Notes: generated by a model not told the origin, from the sequence alone. Numbered from the stretch's first letter, positions 33,603 to 42,807 are shown. The stretch is DNA of 64,000 bases from Cohnella thailandensis (GCF_014212135.1 NZ_JACJVQ010000019.1:248001-312000), one strand, 5' to 3'. Program-made: numbers and translations.

Positions 33603-34619
33603 ATGGAAGCAACCAAAAGCTTAAAAGCAAAAAACCTATTCTCGCAGAACGCGATCTGGCTTGTCCTCATCGTCTTGATTCTGGCGATCTCCGTCATGGA
33701 CGTGAACTTCCTGTCCGTCACGACGTTCCGGGACATGCTGATCCAATCGTCGACCCGTCTCATTATCGCGCTCGGCGCCGCGTTCGTCCTGATCACGGCG
33801 GGCACGGACCTGTCGGCCGGACGGGTCGTCGGCCTCACCGCCGTCGTCTCGGCGTCGATGCTGCAAATGTCCGACTACGGCAGCCGTTTCTTCCCGAACC
33901 TGCCTCAGATGTCGATGATCATTCCGATCGCGATCGCCATCTTCATCGGCTTGCTGATCGGCTTGCTTAACGGATTTATCGTAGCGAAGTTCCACGTTCC
34001 GCCGTTTATCGCGACCCTCGGCACGATGGTCGCGGTGTACGGGGCGAACTCGATCTACTTCGATATGCCGCCGAATAACTCGCAGCCGATCGGCGGGCTG
34101 CGCAAGGACTTCAGCGAGCTGGGCACCGGCTCGATCGGAAGCGGGCAGTTCTCGCTGCCGTACATCGTTCTGATCGCGATTTTCGTGGCTTTCGTCGTGT
34201 GGGTCGTCTTCAACAAGACCCGCCTCGGCAAGAACATGTACGCGATCGGCGGCAACATTCAAGCGGCTCACGTCTCGGGCATCAACGTGGCCAAGAACCT
34301 GATGTGGCTGTACGCGATCGCGGGCGCCTTGTACGGTCTGGCAGGGGTGCTCGAAGCGGCTCGCACCGGCGGAGCGACCAACAACTACGGCAACATGTAC
34401 GAGCTCGACGCCATTGCCGCCTGCGTCGTCGGCGGCGTGTCCACGACGGGCGGCGTCGGCAGGGTCAAAGGAATCGTCGCGGGCGTCCTGATTTTTACCG
34501 TCATCAACTACGGCCTTACCTTCATCGGAATCAGCCCTTATTGGCAGCTTATCATCAAAGGCCTCATCATCGTCGTCGCGGTAGCGTTCGATATTCGCAA
34601 ATACGTTGCGAAGAAGTAA
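33603..34619 (+). CDS. mglC: Galactose/methyl-galactoside ABC transporter permease
   Basis: A 338-residue BPD_transp_2-type permease with about ten hydrophobic segments. Characteristic blocks are LIIALGAAFVLITAGTDLSAGRVVGL, PPFIATLGTMVAVYG, NMYAIGGNIQAAHVSGINV, ELDAIAACVVGGVSTTGGVG and the C-terminal VIAVAFDIRKY-like end. AAGAGGAGG precedes the ATG. Last gene of the mgl operon, followed by a strong terminator. Confidence 0.94.
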   Translation: MEATKSLKAKNLFSQNAIWLVLIVLILAISVMDVNFLSVTTFRDMLIQSSTRLIIALGAAFVLITAGTDLSAGRVVGLTAVVSASMLQMSDYGSRFFPNLPQMSMIIPIAIAIFIGLLIGLLNGFIVAKFHVPPFIATLGTMVAVYGANSIYFDMPPNNSQPIGGLRKDFSELGTGSIGSGQFSLPYIVLIAIFVAFVVWVVFNKTRLGKNMYAIGGNIQAAHVSGINVAKNLMWLYAIAGALYGLAGVLEAARTGGATNNYGNMYELDAIAACVVGGVSTTGGVGRVKGIVAGVLIFTVINYGLTFIGISPYWQLIIKGLIIVVAVAFDIRKYVAKK

Positions 34620-34649
34620 CCTATGCACAGTCGATGGAATCGGCCAAGG

Positions 34650-34679
34650 AGCTTCTCCCGTTCGCGGGAGAAGCTTTTT
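34650..34679 (+). terminator. Intrinsic terminator of mglBAC
   Basis: AGCTTCTCCCG (34650-34660), loop TTCG, CGGGAGAAGCT (34665-34675), then TTTT. The next 40 bp contain CTTTCTAAC three times, with no assigned role. Confidence 0.93.
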
Positions 34680-34777
34680 GCTTTCTAACGCTTTCTAACC
34701 AAATAGCTTTCTAACGTGCTGTTAGAGATAGATGTGTCGTTTGGATGACGAATCCGCCCGTAGGCGCAAAAAAACGC

Positions 34778-34806
34778 TTGCAAAACATGTCTGACAACCT
34801 GATAAT
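34778..34806 (+). promoter_or_regulatory. lutABC promoter with FadR/GntR-type operator
   Basis: TTGCAA (34778-34783), 17-bp spacer, GATAAT (34801-34806). The spacer contains ATGTCTGACAA (34787-34797), a TGTC-T-GACA palindrome that fits the FadR-subfamily GTm-N-kAC pattern. The GntR protein encoded after lutC is the likely ligand. Confidence 0.78.
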
Positions 34807-34852
34807 AAGATTATATTATTTCGATATTATTGCGATCGAGGTGCAATGCGTC

Positions 34853-35581
34853 ATGAAAGTCTCCTTGTTTATTACTTGCCTGAGCGACGCCATCTTCCCG
34901 CGGGTGGGCGAAGCGATGGTGCGCGTGCTCGCAAAGTACGGCGTGCAGCTGGAGTTCCCGAAGGTGCAGACGTGCTGCGGACAGCCGGCGTTCAACAGCG
35001 GCTATTGGGACGACGCCCGCGAGACGGCCAAGACGATTCTGAACGCGTTCGAGGACAGCGACTTCGTCATCTCTCCGTCGGGCTCTTGCACGGGAATGAT
35101 CCATCATTATCCGAAGCTGTTCGAGAACGATCCCGTGAACAAAGCCAGAGCGGAGAAGCTTCAGCAGAAAGCCTACGAATTCACGCAGTTCCTCGTGCAA
35201 GTGCTTGGCGTCACCGACGTCGGAGCGGTATTCCCGCACAAAGTGACGTACCATCCGTCCTGCCACGGCAGCCGACTGCTCGGCGTGAAGGACGAACCGA
35301 TGGCGCTTCTGCAGAGCGTGAAGGGGCTTGAGTTCGTGCCGCTTCCGTTCGCGGAGGACTGCTGCGGGTTCGGGGGGACGTTCGCGGTGAAGATGGCGGA
35401 CATCTCGGGCGCGATGGTGTCGGAGAAGGTGGATCACGTCAAGGAGACCGAAGCCGAGGTGCTGGTCGGGCTCGACATGGCGTGCCTGATGAACATCGCG
35501 GGCAATCTGCGGTATCGGAACGAGCCGGTTCGGGTCATGCATCTGGCCGAGCTGCTTGCGGAAGGAGCGAAGCTGGCATGA
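34853..35581 (+). CDS. lutA: L-lactate utilization iron-sulfur protein LutA
   Basis: A 242-residue CCG-domain protein. The two cysteine-rich motifs are KVQTCCGQPAFNSG and FAEDCCGFGGTFAV, as in LutA/GlcF-like subunits that hold iron-sulfur centres. With LutB and LutC it forms the non-flavin L-lactate oxidising complex. The frame is open from 34745, but the family N-terminus MKVSLFITCLSDAIFP starts at ATG 34853, preceded by GAGGTG. Its stop overlaps the lutB start by 4 bp. Confidence 0.94.
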   Translation: MKVSLFITCLSDAIFPRVGEAMVRVLAKYGVQLEFPKVQTCCGQPAFNSGYWDDARETAKTILNAFEDSDFVISPSGSCTGMIHHYPKLFENDPVNKARAEKLQQKAYEFTQFLVQVLGVTDVGAVFPHKVTYHPSCHGSRLLGVKDEPMALLQSVKGLEFVPLPFAEDCCGFGGTFAVKMADISGAMVSEKVDHVKETEAEVLVGLDMACLMNIAGNLRYRNEPVRVMHLAELLAEGAKLA

Positions 35582-37092
35582 GCGCAAAGGGAGCATTGGG
35601 AACGGTCAAGGAACGGGCGGAGCTGGCGCTGAACGACGAATTCCTGAGGAAGGCGGTCAAGTTCACGACGGAGCGGCTTCGCAACGGGAAGAAGAACGCG
35701 GCCGGCGAGCACGGCAACTGGGACGAGTGGAGAGAGCGCGGACGGGCGATTCGCCTGCACACGATCGCGCACCTGGACTATTATTTGAATTTATTCGTGA
35801 ACAACGCTAGAGCGAACGGCGTCCATGTCCACTTCGCCGATACGGGCGCGGATGCGGTACGGATCGCCCTGTCGATCGCGGAGCGCAAGAGCGCGAAGAC
35901 CGTCGTGAAGTCGAAGTCGATGGTGTCCGAGGAGCTTCATCTGAACGCCGCCTTGGAGAAAATCGGGGTCGAAGCGATCGAGACGGACCTAGGCGAATAT
36001 ATCATTCAGTTGGCGGGCGAGACGCCTTCCCATATCGTGATCCCGGCGATCCATAAGAACCGTTACCAGATCGCCGATCTGCTGTCCGAGGTCGCGGGGG
36101 AGAAGCTGGAAGCCGATACGACGGTGCTGGCCGGATTCGTGCGCAAAAAGCTGCGGGAGCGCTTCCTCGAAGCGGATATCGGAATGACCGGCTGCAACTT
36201 CGCCATCGCCGAGACGGGCTCGATGGTTCTGTTCGAGAACGAGGGGAACGCGCGCATGGTGACCACGCTGCCTAAGACGCAGATTACGCTGATGGGAATG
36301 GAGCGCATCATCCCTTCGTTCCAGGATCTCGAGGTCATGGCGACGCTGCTGCCTCGTTCGGCTACGGGGCAGAAGCTGACGATGTACATGTCCGCCATCT
36401 CGGGGCCGCGCCGCAGCGAAGACGCGGACGGTCCGGACGAGATGCACATCATCATCGTCGACAACGGCCGCTCTCTGCAGCTCGGCGATCCCGAGTTCCA
36501 GGAGTTGCTCAATTGCATTCGCTGCGGCGCCTGTCTTAATGCCTGCCCGGTCTATCGCCACATCGGCGGCCACGCTTACGGCGGCACCTACAGCGGCCCG
36601 ATCGGAGCGGTGCTCACGCCGGCGCTCAACAAGAACATCGCGGAGTGGGACGATATCGCCAACGCGTCCAGTCTATGCGGCGCCTGCTATGAAGCCTGTC
36701 CGGTCAAAATCCCGCTGCACGACATGCTCGTTTACCTCCGTCGCCGCAAGGTTGAGAAGGGGCATGGCAACAAGCTGGAGGGAGCGGGCATGAAGGGCTT
36801 CTCCACGCTTCTCGGCAACGCGAAGCGGTTCCGGACCGTCGTAAAGCTAGGCCAAATCGGCCAGAAGCTCGTCGTTCGCGACGGAGGCATCCGGACGAAG
36901 CTCGGGCCGCTTAAAGGATGGAACAGCTACCGGGTAACGCCGAGCCTGCCGAAGAAGTCGTTCCGCGAGAACTGGGAGACGCTGGACCAGCAGATCCGCG
37001 CGGATCTCAAGGAGATGAGCCCGGAGATGAAGCAGAGGATGGAAGACGCCGTGAAGCGGAGAGGGCAAGGAGGAGGACATCATCATGGCTGA
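35578..37092 (+). CDS. lutB: L-lactate utilization iron-sulfur protein LutB
   Basis: A 504-residue protein with an N-terminal LUD (DUF162) domain and two ferredoxin-type 4Fe-4S motifs, CIRCGACLNACPVY and CGACYEACPVKIP (about residues 318-375). A C-terminal tail ends in GGGHHHG. It is the central electron-transfer subunit of LutABC. The ATG lies in the ATGA overlap with lutA. The last 8 bp overlap lutC. Confidence 0.95.
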   Translation: MSAKGALGTVKERAELALNDEFLRKAVKFTTERLRNGKKNAAGEHGNWDEWRERGRAIRLHTIAHLDYYLNLFVNNARANGVHVHFADTGADAVRIALSIAERKSAKTVVKSKSMVSEELHLNAALEKIGVEAIETDLGEYIIQLAGETPSHIVIPAIHKNRYQIADLLSEVAGEKLEADTTVLAGFVRKKLRERFLEADIGMTGCNFAIAETGSMVLFENEGNARMVTTLPKTQITLMGMERIIPSFQDLEVMATLLPRSATGQKLTMYMSAISGPRRSEDADGPDEMHIIIVDNGRSLQLGDPEFQELLNCIRCGACLNACPVYRHIGGHAYGGTYSGPIGAVLTPALNKNIAEWDDIANASSLCGACYEACPVKIPLHDMLVYLRRRKVEKGHGNKLEGAGMKGFSTLLGNAKRFRTVVKLGQIGQKLVVRDGGIRTKLGPLKGWNSYRVTPSLPKKSFRENWETLDQQIRADLKEMSPEMKQRMEDAVKRRGQGGGHHHG

Positions 37093-37810
37093 TTCGCATC
37101 AAGAATGGCTGAAGCAGATGGAAGAAGAGTCGAAAGCCAAGCAAGCCTCCTTCATGGCGGGCATCGCGCAGCGGCTTCGGCATCCGGTCATGACGAAGGC
37201 TCCGGAGCATCCGTTCCGCGGGGCGCCGGACTTCTGGAACAAGTTCGAGTGGGACCGCGAGGAGAAGATCGAACGGTTCTCCGCCAACTGGAAGAGCGTC
37301 GGCGGTCACGTGGCAAGGCTGGCGGATATGGACGCCGCGCGCGACTTTATCGCGGAGAAAGCCCGCGAGATGGGCGCGAAATATATCGTGAGGCAGAACG
37401 AAGCGGAGCTGGAAGCCCTCGGGCTTGAGGCGGCGCTTCCGGACGCGCGGATCTCCGTCTGGAACACCGATCCGGACGTTTATTGGAAGGCGCGTTCCGC
37501 CGAGGCGGACTTCGGCGTGGTCATCGCCGACCATTCCGTCGCCTATACGGGATCGGTCGTCGTGAAGTCCTCGAAGGACAAAGGGCGCTCGGTATCGCTG
37601 CTTCCGACCGTCATGATGATCATTATCCCGGTCGATCAGATGAAGACCCGCCTCGGGGAAGTGCTTGTCGCCTTCGATGAAGGCGGAAGAGAGAACCTGC
37701 CCGCGGGCATTCACTTCATTACCGGACCGAGCCGCTCTTCCGACATCGAGAACGATCTGACGATCGGCGTGCACGGGCCTGGCGTTGTTTACGCTCTTCT
37801 AGTAGGATAA
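37085..37810 (+). CDS. lutC: L-lactate utilization protein LutC
   Basis: A 241-residue LUD-domain protein. Recognisable blocks are the N-terminal FMAGIAQRLRHP, NTDPDVYWKARSAEADFGVVIADHSVAYTGSVVV and the C-terminal ITGPSRSSDIENDLTIGVHGPG, the conserved SRTADIE-like signature of the family. GGAGGACATCATC precedes the ATG, which overlaps lutB by 8 bp. Third subunit of the L-lactate oxidation complex. Confidence 0.94.
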   Translation: MADSHQEWLKQMEEESKAKQASFMAGIAQRLRHPVMTKAPEHPFRGAPDFWNKFEWDREEKIERFSANWKSVGGHVARLADMDAARDFIAEKAREMGAKYIVRQNEAELEALGLEAALPDARISVWNTDPDVYWKARSAEADFGVVIADHSVAYTGSVVVKSSKDKGRSVSLLPTVMMIIIPVDQMKTRLGEVLVAFDEGGRENLPAGIHFITGPSRSSDIENDLTIGVHGPGVVYALLVG

Positions 37811-37837
37811 AGAGACGAGTGGAAGGAGAGATCTGGC

Positions 37838-38548
37838 GTGGAAGTCACCCCGCTAACGAAACGGAACCATTACGAAGAGATCACGGAACAGCTGAAGCGC
37901 CAGATCCTGGACGGCAAGCTGAAGGTCGGGGATAAGCTGCCCTCGACGAAAGAGATGTCGGAGCGGTTCGGCGTCGGCCGATCGACGACGCGCGAAGCGC
38001 TCAGCGCTCTCAAGGCCATGGGGCTGATCGAGATTCGCCAGGGAGGCGGCTGCACGGTCATCCGCTCCGAGCCGGAACCGGAGATCAAGCTTCCGGAGCT
38101 GGAGTCGCTCCGCTTGAACCGGGAGACGCTGCTCGAGCTGATCGAGGTTCGGCAATCCCTCGAGGTGTCTATCGCTTCGCTGGCCGCGGAGAAGAGAACG
38201 GAGGAAGACGCGGCGACGCTGCAGCGGATCGTCAAGGAAATGGAGCTCGCGGTCGGGAACGATCTCGAGGGAGAGCGAACGGATATCGAGTTCCACCTCG
38301 CGCTCGTGAAGGCGACGCACAACTCCATGCTCTCCAAGGTTCTCGATTCGATCATGACCCCGATGGAGCTGGCGATCCGCGAGGTTCGCCGCGTCGAGCT
38401 GTACTCGAACAGAACCGTCGCCGAGAGACTGCTGGAGGAGCATTCCGCAATCTGCGAAGCGGTCGCGGCGAGAGATGCGGCAGCGGCTGCGGAAGGAATG
38501 AAGCGCCACCTGCGCAATATCGAGAATATCCTTCTTAAGTATTTGTAG
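37838..38548 (+). CDS. lutR: FadR-subfamily GntR regulator of lactate utilization (LutR-like)
   Basis: A 236-residue regulator starting at GTG with GGAAGGAGAG upstream. The N-terminal winged helix reads KVGDKLPSTKEMSERFGVGRSTTREALSALKAMGLIEIRQGGG (about 27-70). The C-terminal all-helical FCD domain (about 90-225) includes EFHLALVKATHNSML and LLEEHSAICEAVAARDAAAA, with the His/Asp metal ligands usual for the group. It lies 27 bp after lutC and is probably co-transcribed; it should act at 34787-34797. In B. subtilis lutR is encoded away from the operon, so linkage here is a useful difference. Confidence 0.9.
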   Translation: MEVTPLTKRNHYEEITEQLKRQILDGKLKVGDKLPSTKEMSERFGVGRSTTREALSALKAMGLIEIRQGGGCTVIRSEPEPEIKLPELESLRLNRETLLELIEVRQSLEVSIASLAAEKRTEEDAATLQRIVKEMELAVGNDLEGERTDIEFHLALVKATHNSMLSKVLDSIMTPMELAIREVRRVELYSNRTVAERLLEEHSAICEAVAARDAAAAAEGMKRHLRNIENILLKYL

Positions 38549-38579
38549 GATCGTAGTCCCAGCTTTTCCACGCAAAGCC

Positions 38580-38608
38580 TTGTCAGTCTTGCCCGTATCC
38601 CCTATAAT
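38580..38608 (+). promoter_or_regulatory. Promoter of the DoxX-like gene
   Basis: TTGTCA (38580-38585), 17 bp, TATAAT (38603-38608). Confidence 0.75.
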
Positions 38609-38687
38609 TCGCCTATAGGACTAGGGATTCGATCCGCATTGTCATGTGTTTATGGGATCGCTTGCAGTCGTTATAGGAGGCGTTATC

Positions 38688-39038
38688 GTGCCAATCATCG
38701 TGTTGCAGATCATGCTGATCGCCGCTTTCTTGGTCGGCGGACTCTCGAAGCTGGCCGGAGCGAAGCCGCAGATGATCAACTTCAAGCGGTGGAGATTGCC
38801 TCCGTGGATGCGGCTTGTCACCGGGGGAGTCGAATTGGCGGGGGCGGCCATGATGCTGCTCGGCATTTGGACGCACGGCTTTGCGGCATGGGGAGGAATC
38901 CTGCTGGCGGGTACGATGATCGGAGCCATGTTCGTTCATTTCCGGGTTCAGGACAAGTTCTCGCAATGGGTGCCGGCAATCGTGTTCTTGTGCGTGTCCT
39001 TGGCCGTTACGATTAGCTATGCTACTTTCTTATTCTAA
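38688..39038 (+). CDS. DoxX family membrane protein
   Basis: A 116-residue protein with four predicted membrane helices (about 2-22, 40-62, 66-88, 95-115). The LVGGLSKLAGAKP near the first helix and the GGVELAGAAMMLLG block are typical of DoxX/DoxD-like proteins. The frame is open from GTG 38646, but GGAGG at 38676-38680 stands 7 bp before GTG 38688, which gives the normal family length. Function unclear; relatives are linked to redox or thiol stress. Own promoter and terminator. Confidence 0.82.
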   Translation: MPIIVLQIMLIAAFLVGGLSKLAGAKPQMINFKRWRLPPWMRLVTGGVELAGAAMMLLGIWTHGFAAWGGILLAGTMIGAMFVHFRVQDKFSQWVPAIVFLCVSLAVTISYATFLF

Positions 39039-39057
39039 TAACTGCTGGAAGAGAAGA

Positions 39058-39088
39058 AACCGGACGCCGCGCGTTCGGTTTTTTTTCA
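39058..39088 (+). terminator. Intrinsic terminator of the DoxX-like gene
   Basis: AACCGGACGC (39058-39067), loop CGC, GCGTTCGGTT (39071-39080), then eight T. Confidence 0.93.
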
Positions 39089-39167
39089 TATAGTTAACAT
39101 ATAGTGGCGAACGAAGACGAAAACAAATACAATACGAGAAATGGTTTCGATTTCGAGGTGACGCAGA

Positions 39168-40493
39168 ATGACGCAGACGAACGTACGCAAGCTAAGATTG
39201 TTCGACACGGAAAATATCTATTCGGGGGACGATCGAGAGGAATACGAGAAGGACTACTCGCGATTGATTCAATCCCCCGCTTTTCGCCGATTGCAGGGGA
39301 AGTCCCAAGTGTTCGGCGCCGGCTCCGGCGATTATTACCGCACCCGGCTTACGCATTCGCTGGAGGTGTCGCAGATCGCGCGCGAGGTGGCCAGACGGCT
39401 GGGCAAGAGCTATCCGTTCCTCTCGCAGAAGCTTCATCCCGGCCTGATGATCGACCCCGAGGTCGTGGAGGTAGCGGCGCTAGCGCACGATCTCGGGCAT
39501 CCGCCGTTCGGCCATAAAGGAGAAGAAGTGCTGAACGACGTGCTGCAGAAGGAACACGGGCTCAAATACGAAGGCAACGCCCAGAACTTTCGCATCCTGA
39601 TGTTCCTGGAGAAGAGAGCGGGCAGCGACAGCGGGCTCGATCTGACCGCGGCCGCCCTTCTCGGCATCAACAAGTATCCCTATTGCATAGACGAGCCCGG
39701 CCGGCTTAAGGGCGTCTTCCGCCGCGAATGGGAAGGCATCGACTACTTGCGCGGGTTATGGGGGATGCCGGAAGGCTGCGCGACGCTGGAAGCCCAGCTT
39801 ATGGACCTGTGCGACGACATCGCATATTCGACCCACGACCTGGAGGACGGCATCCGCGCGGGCAAAATCCCGGTAGGAACGAACTTCTCCGAGGATGACA
39901 GGATCGTTACCCATCTGATGCAGGAGATCGTGGAGGACCCGGGCAACAAAGGGATGAATTGGGACGGCATCGACCTCAAGGCGACGGTCAAGCAGGTGCT
40001 CAGCCAGTTCGTGCGGCAATGGAACGAGATCTACGCGGAGAACGGCAGCGACACGTCCCGTACGAGAAGAGAGATCAAGGCCCGTTGGGTGCGCCGCTTC
40101 GCGAACCAGGTCGGCATTATCGACGATCCGGCGAAAGACTGGAAAAGAGTCACGTTCGTACGCGAAGGCCAAGAGGACTTGGAGCTGCTGCGCACGATGG
40201 AGATTCTGAAGAAGCTTGCGTGGGTGACGCTGATCAAGGATTTCCGCGTGCAGCGTCTGCACAAGCGAAGCGAGGTCATGATCCGCAGGCTGTGGGACAG
40301 CTTCAAGGAGTACGAGACGGGAAGGCTCATCATCCCGCCGGATTGGCTGGAGAACTACGAGCAGCAGCAGGGCAAGTGGCCTTGGGAGCGGATGGTCGCC
40401 GACTACATCTCGGGGATGACGGACGCTTACGCCGAGAAAGTGTACGGGGAGTTCTTCGCGAGCCGGTCGGGCTCGATTTATGAACGGGATTGA
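39168..40493 (+). CDS. dgt: dNTP triphosphohydrolase (dGTPase family)
   Basis: A 441-residue HD-domain enzyme that removes triphosphate from deoxynucleotides. The metal ligands H...HD...D are visible in TRLTHSLEVSQIAREVAR, AALAHDLGHPPFGHKGEE and LCDDIAYSTHDLEDGI. The N-terminus DYSRLIQSPAFRRLQGKSQVFG is characteristic of dGTPases. GAGGTGACGCAG precedes the ATG. It is followed by a terminator shared with the convergent membrane-protein gene. Nucleotide specificity cannot be read. Confidence 0.93.
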   Translation: MTQTNVRKLRLFDTENIYSGDDREEYEKDYSRLIQSPAFRRLQGKSQVFGAGSGDYYRTRLTHSLEVSQIAREVARRLGKSYPFLSQKLHPGLMIDPEVVEVAALAHDLGHPPFGHKGEEVLNDVLQKEHGLKYEGNAQNFRILMFLEKRAGSDSGLDLTAAALLGINKYPYCIDEPGRLKGVFRREWEGIDYLRGLWGMPEGCATLEAQLMDLCDDIAYSTHDLEDGIRAGKIPVGTNFSEDDRIVTHLMQEIVEDPGNKGMNWDGIDLKATVKQVLSQFVRQWNEIYAENGSDTSRTRREIKARWVRRFANQVGIIDDPAKDWKRVTFVREGQEDLELLRTMEILKKLAWVTLIKDFRVQRLHKRSEVMIRRLWDSFKEYETGRLIIPPDWLENYEQQQGKWPWERMVADYISGMTDAYAEKVYGEFFASRSGSIYERD

Positions 40494-40499
40494 CAGAGG

Positions 40500-40525
40500 C
40501 GCGGGAGCTTGGCTCCCGCGTTTTT
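40500..40525 (+). terminator. Intrinsic terminator of dgt
   Basis: CGCGGGAGC (40500-40508), loop TTG, GCTCCCGCG (40512-40520), then five T. Confidence 0.92.
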
Positions 40526-40583
40526 ACATCTGTGCGGCGATAAAAATCACGTTTATTTGGGCTGATCGGGTCCATTTGTTCGA

Positions 40584-41120
40584 TTAAACGTGAACCTTTC
40601 GGAGCCAAATCCGCAGCCCCGCTAAAAGCAACGTCAGAGCCACGCAGAATGCCGATGTCCAATAATTAAAATACAGCGTATTAAGCTGCTGAGGTCCGAC
40701 ATGTTCGACTCGCTCCAGCTCTTGGCGCAAACTTATTGTAAACGAGGTTTGCTGCCAGACGGCCAGCGCTCCCGTTATTCCGCCTATAAGAATGAGGGTT
40801 GCCACCGTACGGCGATGCGGCCTAACCCGCTTCGTAATCATTAAAAACAGCGCGGTACATAGGACGGCCGTAACCGCGATCGCCGGAAGATAAAGGATGT
40901 ACGCGGGATTCCCGTTGCCGCTCTCGTCGGCCGGGGGTACCGTGAGGGCGCGAATCGCCTCCAGGAGCCACGCATTTAGCAGAAGCAGCAGAGTCAGCTT
41001 GGCGACGGACATAGAAAGCCCTTTTTTTCGAGCGAGCATGGCAATGAGCAGAAAGAGAAGGTTCAAAAGAATAAGAACGGAAAGGCCCAATAACACAACG
41101 TCCTGCAGGTTGCTTTTCAC
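40584..41120 (-). CDS. Hypothetical membrane protein with five helices
   Basis: A 178-residue hydrophobic protein I do not recognise. Predicted membrane helices are near 6-29, 36-56, 72-93, 104-122 and 150-170, with a loop of about 30 residues before the last. A longer frame starts at ATG 41156, but GGGAGGAGAAGGTC directly before GTG 41120 suggests that start. It lies downstream of and co-directional with the efflux gene, but a terminator hairpin (41175-41212) precedes the gap, and it is convergent with dgt. No cysteines or catalytic motifs stand out. Confidence 0.65.
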   Translation of the reverse strand: MKSNLQDVVLLGLSVLILLNLLFLLIAMLARKKGLSMSVAKLTLLLLLNAWLLEAIRALTVPPADESGNGNPAYILYLPAIAVTAVLCTALFLMITKRVRPHRRTVATLILIGGITGALAVWQQTSFTISLRQELERVEHVGPQQLNTLYFNYWTSAFCVALTLLLAGLRIWLRKVHV

Positions 41121-41174
41121 GACCTTCTCCTCCCTCAAAAATGAATGCAAGATCATCTTATCCTAATAATGGAT

Positions 41175-41212
41175 AAGAGAGAAAGAGGCCGCTCCATAAG
41201 GAACGGCCTCTT
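41175..41212 (-). terminator. Intrinsic terminator of the efflux transporter gene
   Basis: On the minus strand AAGAGGCCG (41212-41204) pairs with CGGCCTCTT (41191-41183), followed by TCTCTCTTAT. Confidence 0.7.
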
Positions 41213-41220
41213 AGGAATAA

Positions 41221-42696
41221 TTAAGCCAATTGTTCTTCCGCAGCCCCCGGGCTAGTCGATACGTTAGCCTGCTGCCGGCGCTTCTTCCTTACCAGCAAGC
41301 CGAACGGCAGGGCGGCCGCGGCGATCAGCGTCGCTACCAGGAAGACATCGTTTACGCTCATCGTATACGCGAGCAAGGGAGCCGTCGCTTGGTCGTGCCC
41401 GGAAGCGGCCAGACTCTGGCCGTGAGACGACGCATTCGAGATGAGCAGCGAGGTGAACAGCGCGATGGCGAAGGATCCGCCTACGTTGCGTACCCAGTTG
41501 GTGACCGAGGAAGCGTCGCCGGATTGAACCCGCGGTATCTCCTCCATGCCGGCCGTTCCCGTCGCCGAGGCGGCAAAGGAGACGCCGATGTTGCGAATGG
41601 TCATCCAGAAGATAATGTACGCATGGGAGACTCCCGTGTCGAGCCGGGACAGCTCGAAGCTGCCGACGAGAATGAACGCGAGTCCGCCCACCGTCATCCA
41701 TAGAGGTCCGATCCGTTCGTACAGCTTGCCGGCTATCGGCATTCCCAGCGCCATGATAAGCGAAGCGGGAAGCATGATGACGCCTGTGTCGAGCGCCGAT
41801 ACGTTCTGCACGTTCTGCAGGAACAACGGAATAAGCAAGGTGCCGGAATACAGGCTGATCATGATGATCGTCGCCGAGACGAGCGAGAAAGAGAACCTGG
41901 CGTTCGCGAACACCCTAAGATTCAGAAGCGGATGTTCGGCGCTCAGCTCCCGTCGGATGAACAAGATCAGCGCGGCAACGCCGAGGACGAACAAGCCGAG
42001 CGTATTCCACGACATCCATCCCCACTGCCTTCCTTGGCTGAGCGCCAGCAGAATCGACGCGCTGCTTGTCACGACGGTGATCAGGCCGGCGACGTCAAGC
42101 GGCTTGCGCTTGCCGACCCGGTAGTCGGGAATCATCGCTTGAATGAAGACGATGGCGATCAGACCGATCGGAACGTTGATATAGAACAGCCACTTCCAGC
42201 TGAAGTTCTGAATGAGCCATCCGCTGAGAGTGGGGCCGAAAGCGGGAGCGAGCATGGCCGACAGCCCCCAGATGCTGACGGCGAACGGCTGCCGCTCGCG
42301 GGGGATCACCTGGAAGATGATCGTCATCGTCGCCGGAAGGACCAAGCCGCTGAACGCCCCCTGCAGGATCCGGAACGCGATGAGCGAGCTTGAATTCCAG
42401 GCCAACGCGCATAGAAGCGAGAACCCGACGAAGCCGACCATCGAATACAGGTACAGCTTCTTGAACCCGAACCGGTCCCCCAAATAGCCCGTTAGCGGCG
42501 CGATGACCCCAAGCGAGAGCATGAATCCGGTCAATACCCATTGAATCGTGTTCAGGTCGCTGCCGAAGTCTTCGATCAGAAAAGGCAGGGCGAGGTTGAT
42601 GGTGCTAATCCCCAATACGCTTAGAAACGACCCGAAAAATATCGCGAACATGACCGGCCAGAACCTCACCTTGCTTTGAACCTCATTTTCCGCCAT
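41221..42696 (-). CDS. MFS drug efflux transporter, DHA2/EmrB-QacA type
   Basis: A 491-residue transporter with about 14 membrane helices. Typical DHA2 features are LSVLGISTINLALPFLIEDFG in helix 1, the motif A loop GYLGDRFGFKKLY, and motif C region SAMLAPAFGPTLSGWL in helix 5, as in proton antiporters. A TTG at 42714 opens the frame, but GGAGAGGAA seven bp before ATG 42696 fixes the start. Divergent from the TetR gene, with promoter palindromes between them, so TetR-controlled efflux of an unknown toxic compound is likely. Confidence 0.92.
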   Translation of the reverse strand: MAENEVQSKVRFWPVMFAIFFGSFLSVLGISTINLALPFLIEDFGSDLNTIQWVLTGFMLSLGVIAPLTGYLGDRFGFKKLYLYSMVGFVGFSLLCALAWNSSSLIAFRILQGAFSGLVLPATMTIIFQVIPRERQPFAVSIWGLSAMLAPAFGPTLSGWLIQNFSWKWLFYINVPIGLIAIVFIQAMIPDYRVGKRKPLDVAGLITVVTSSASILLALSQGRQWGWMSWNTLGLFVLGVAALILFIRRELSAEHPLLNLRVFANARFSFSLVSATIIMISLYSGTLLIPLFLQNVQNVSALDTGVIMLPASLIMALGMPIAGKLYERIGPLWMTVGGLAFILVGSFELSRLDTGVSHAYIIFWMTIRNIGVSFAASATGTAGMEEIPRVQSGDASSVTNWVRNVGGSFAIALFTSLLISNASSHGQSLAASGHDQATAPLLAYTMSVNDVFLVATLIAAAALPFGLLVRKKRRQQANVSTSPGAAEEQLA

Positions 42697-42731
42697 AGCC
42701 CAGTTCCTCTCCAATTCCTATCTATATCTGT

Positions 42732-42773
42732 ATTTAGTTTCTAAATCATACTCCACTGCCTACGCAAAGTAAA
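42732..42773 (-). promoter_or_regulatory. Efflux gene promoter with TetR-type palindrome
   Basis: On the minus strand TTTACT (42773-42768), 17 bp, TATGAT (42750-42745). The perfect palindrome ATTTAG-TTT-CTAAAT (42732-42746) overlaps the -10 and start region, where a repressor would block transcription. Confidence 0.7.
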
Positions 42774-42807
42774 CTAAAATTAAGAAAAACGTATAGACAG
42801 TATAGAA

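Noticed and set aside
34681..34718. Three CTTTCTAAC motifs after the mgl terminator
   Set aside because: Short, irregularly spaced and AT-rich; too little to support a repeat element or binding array.
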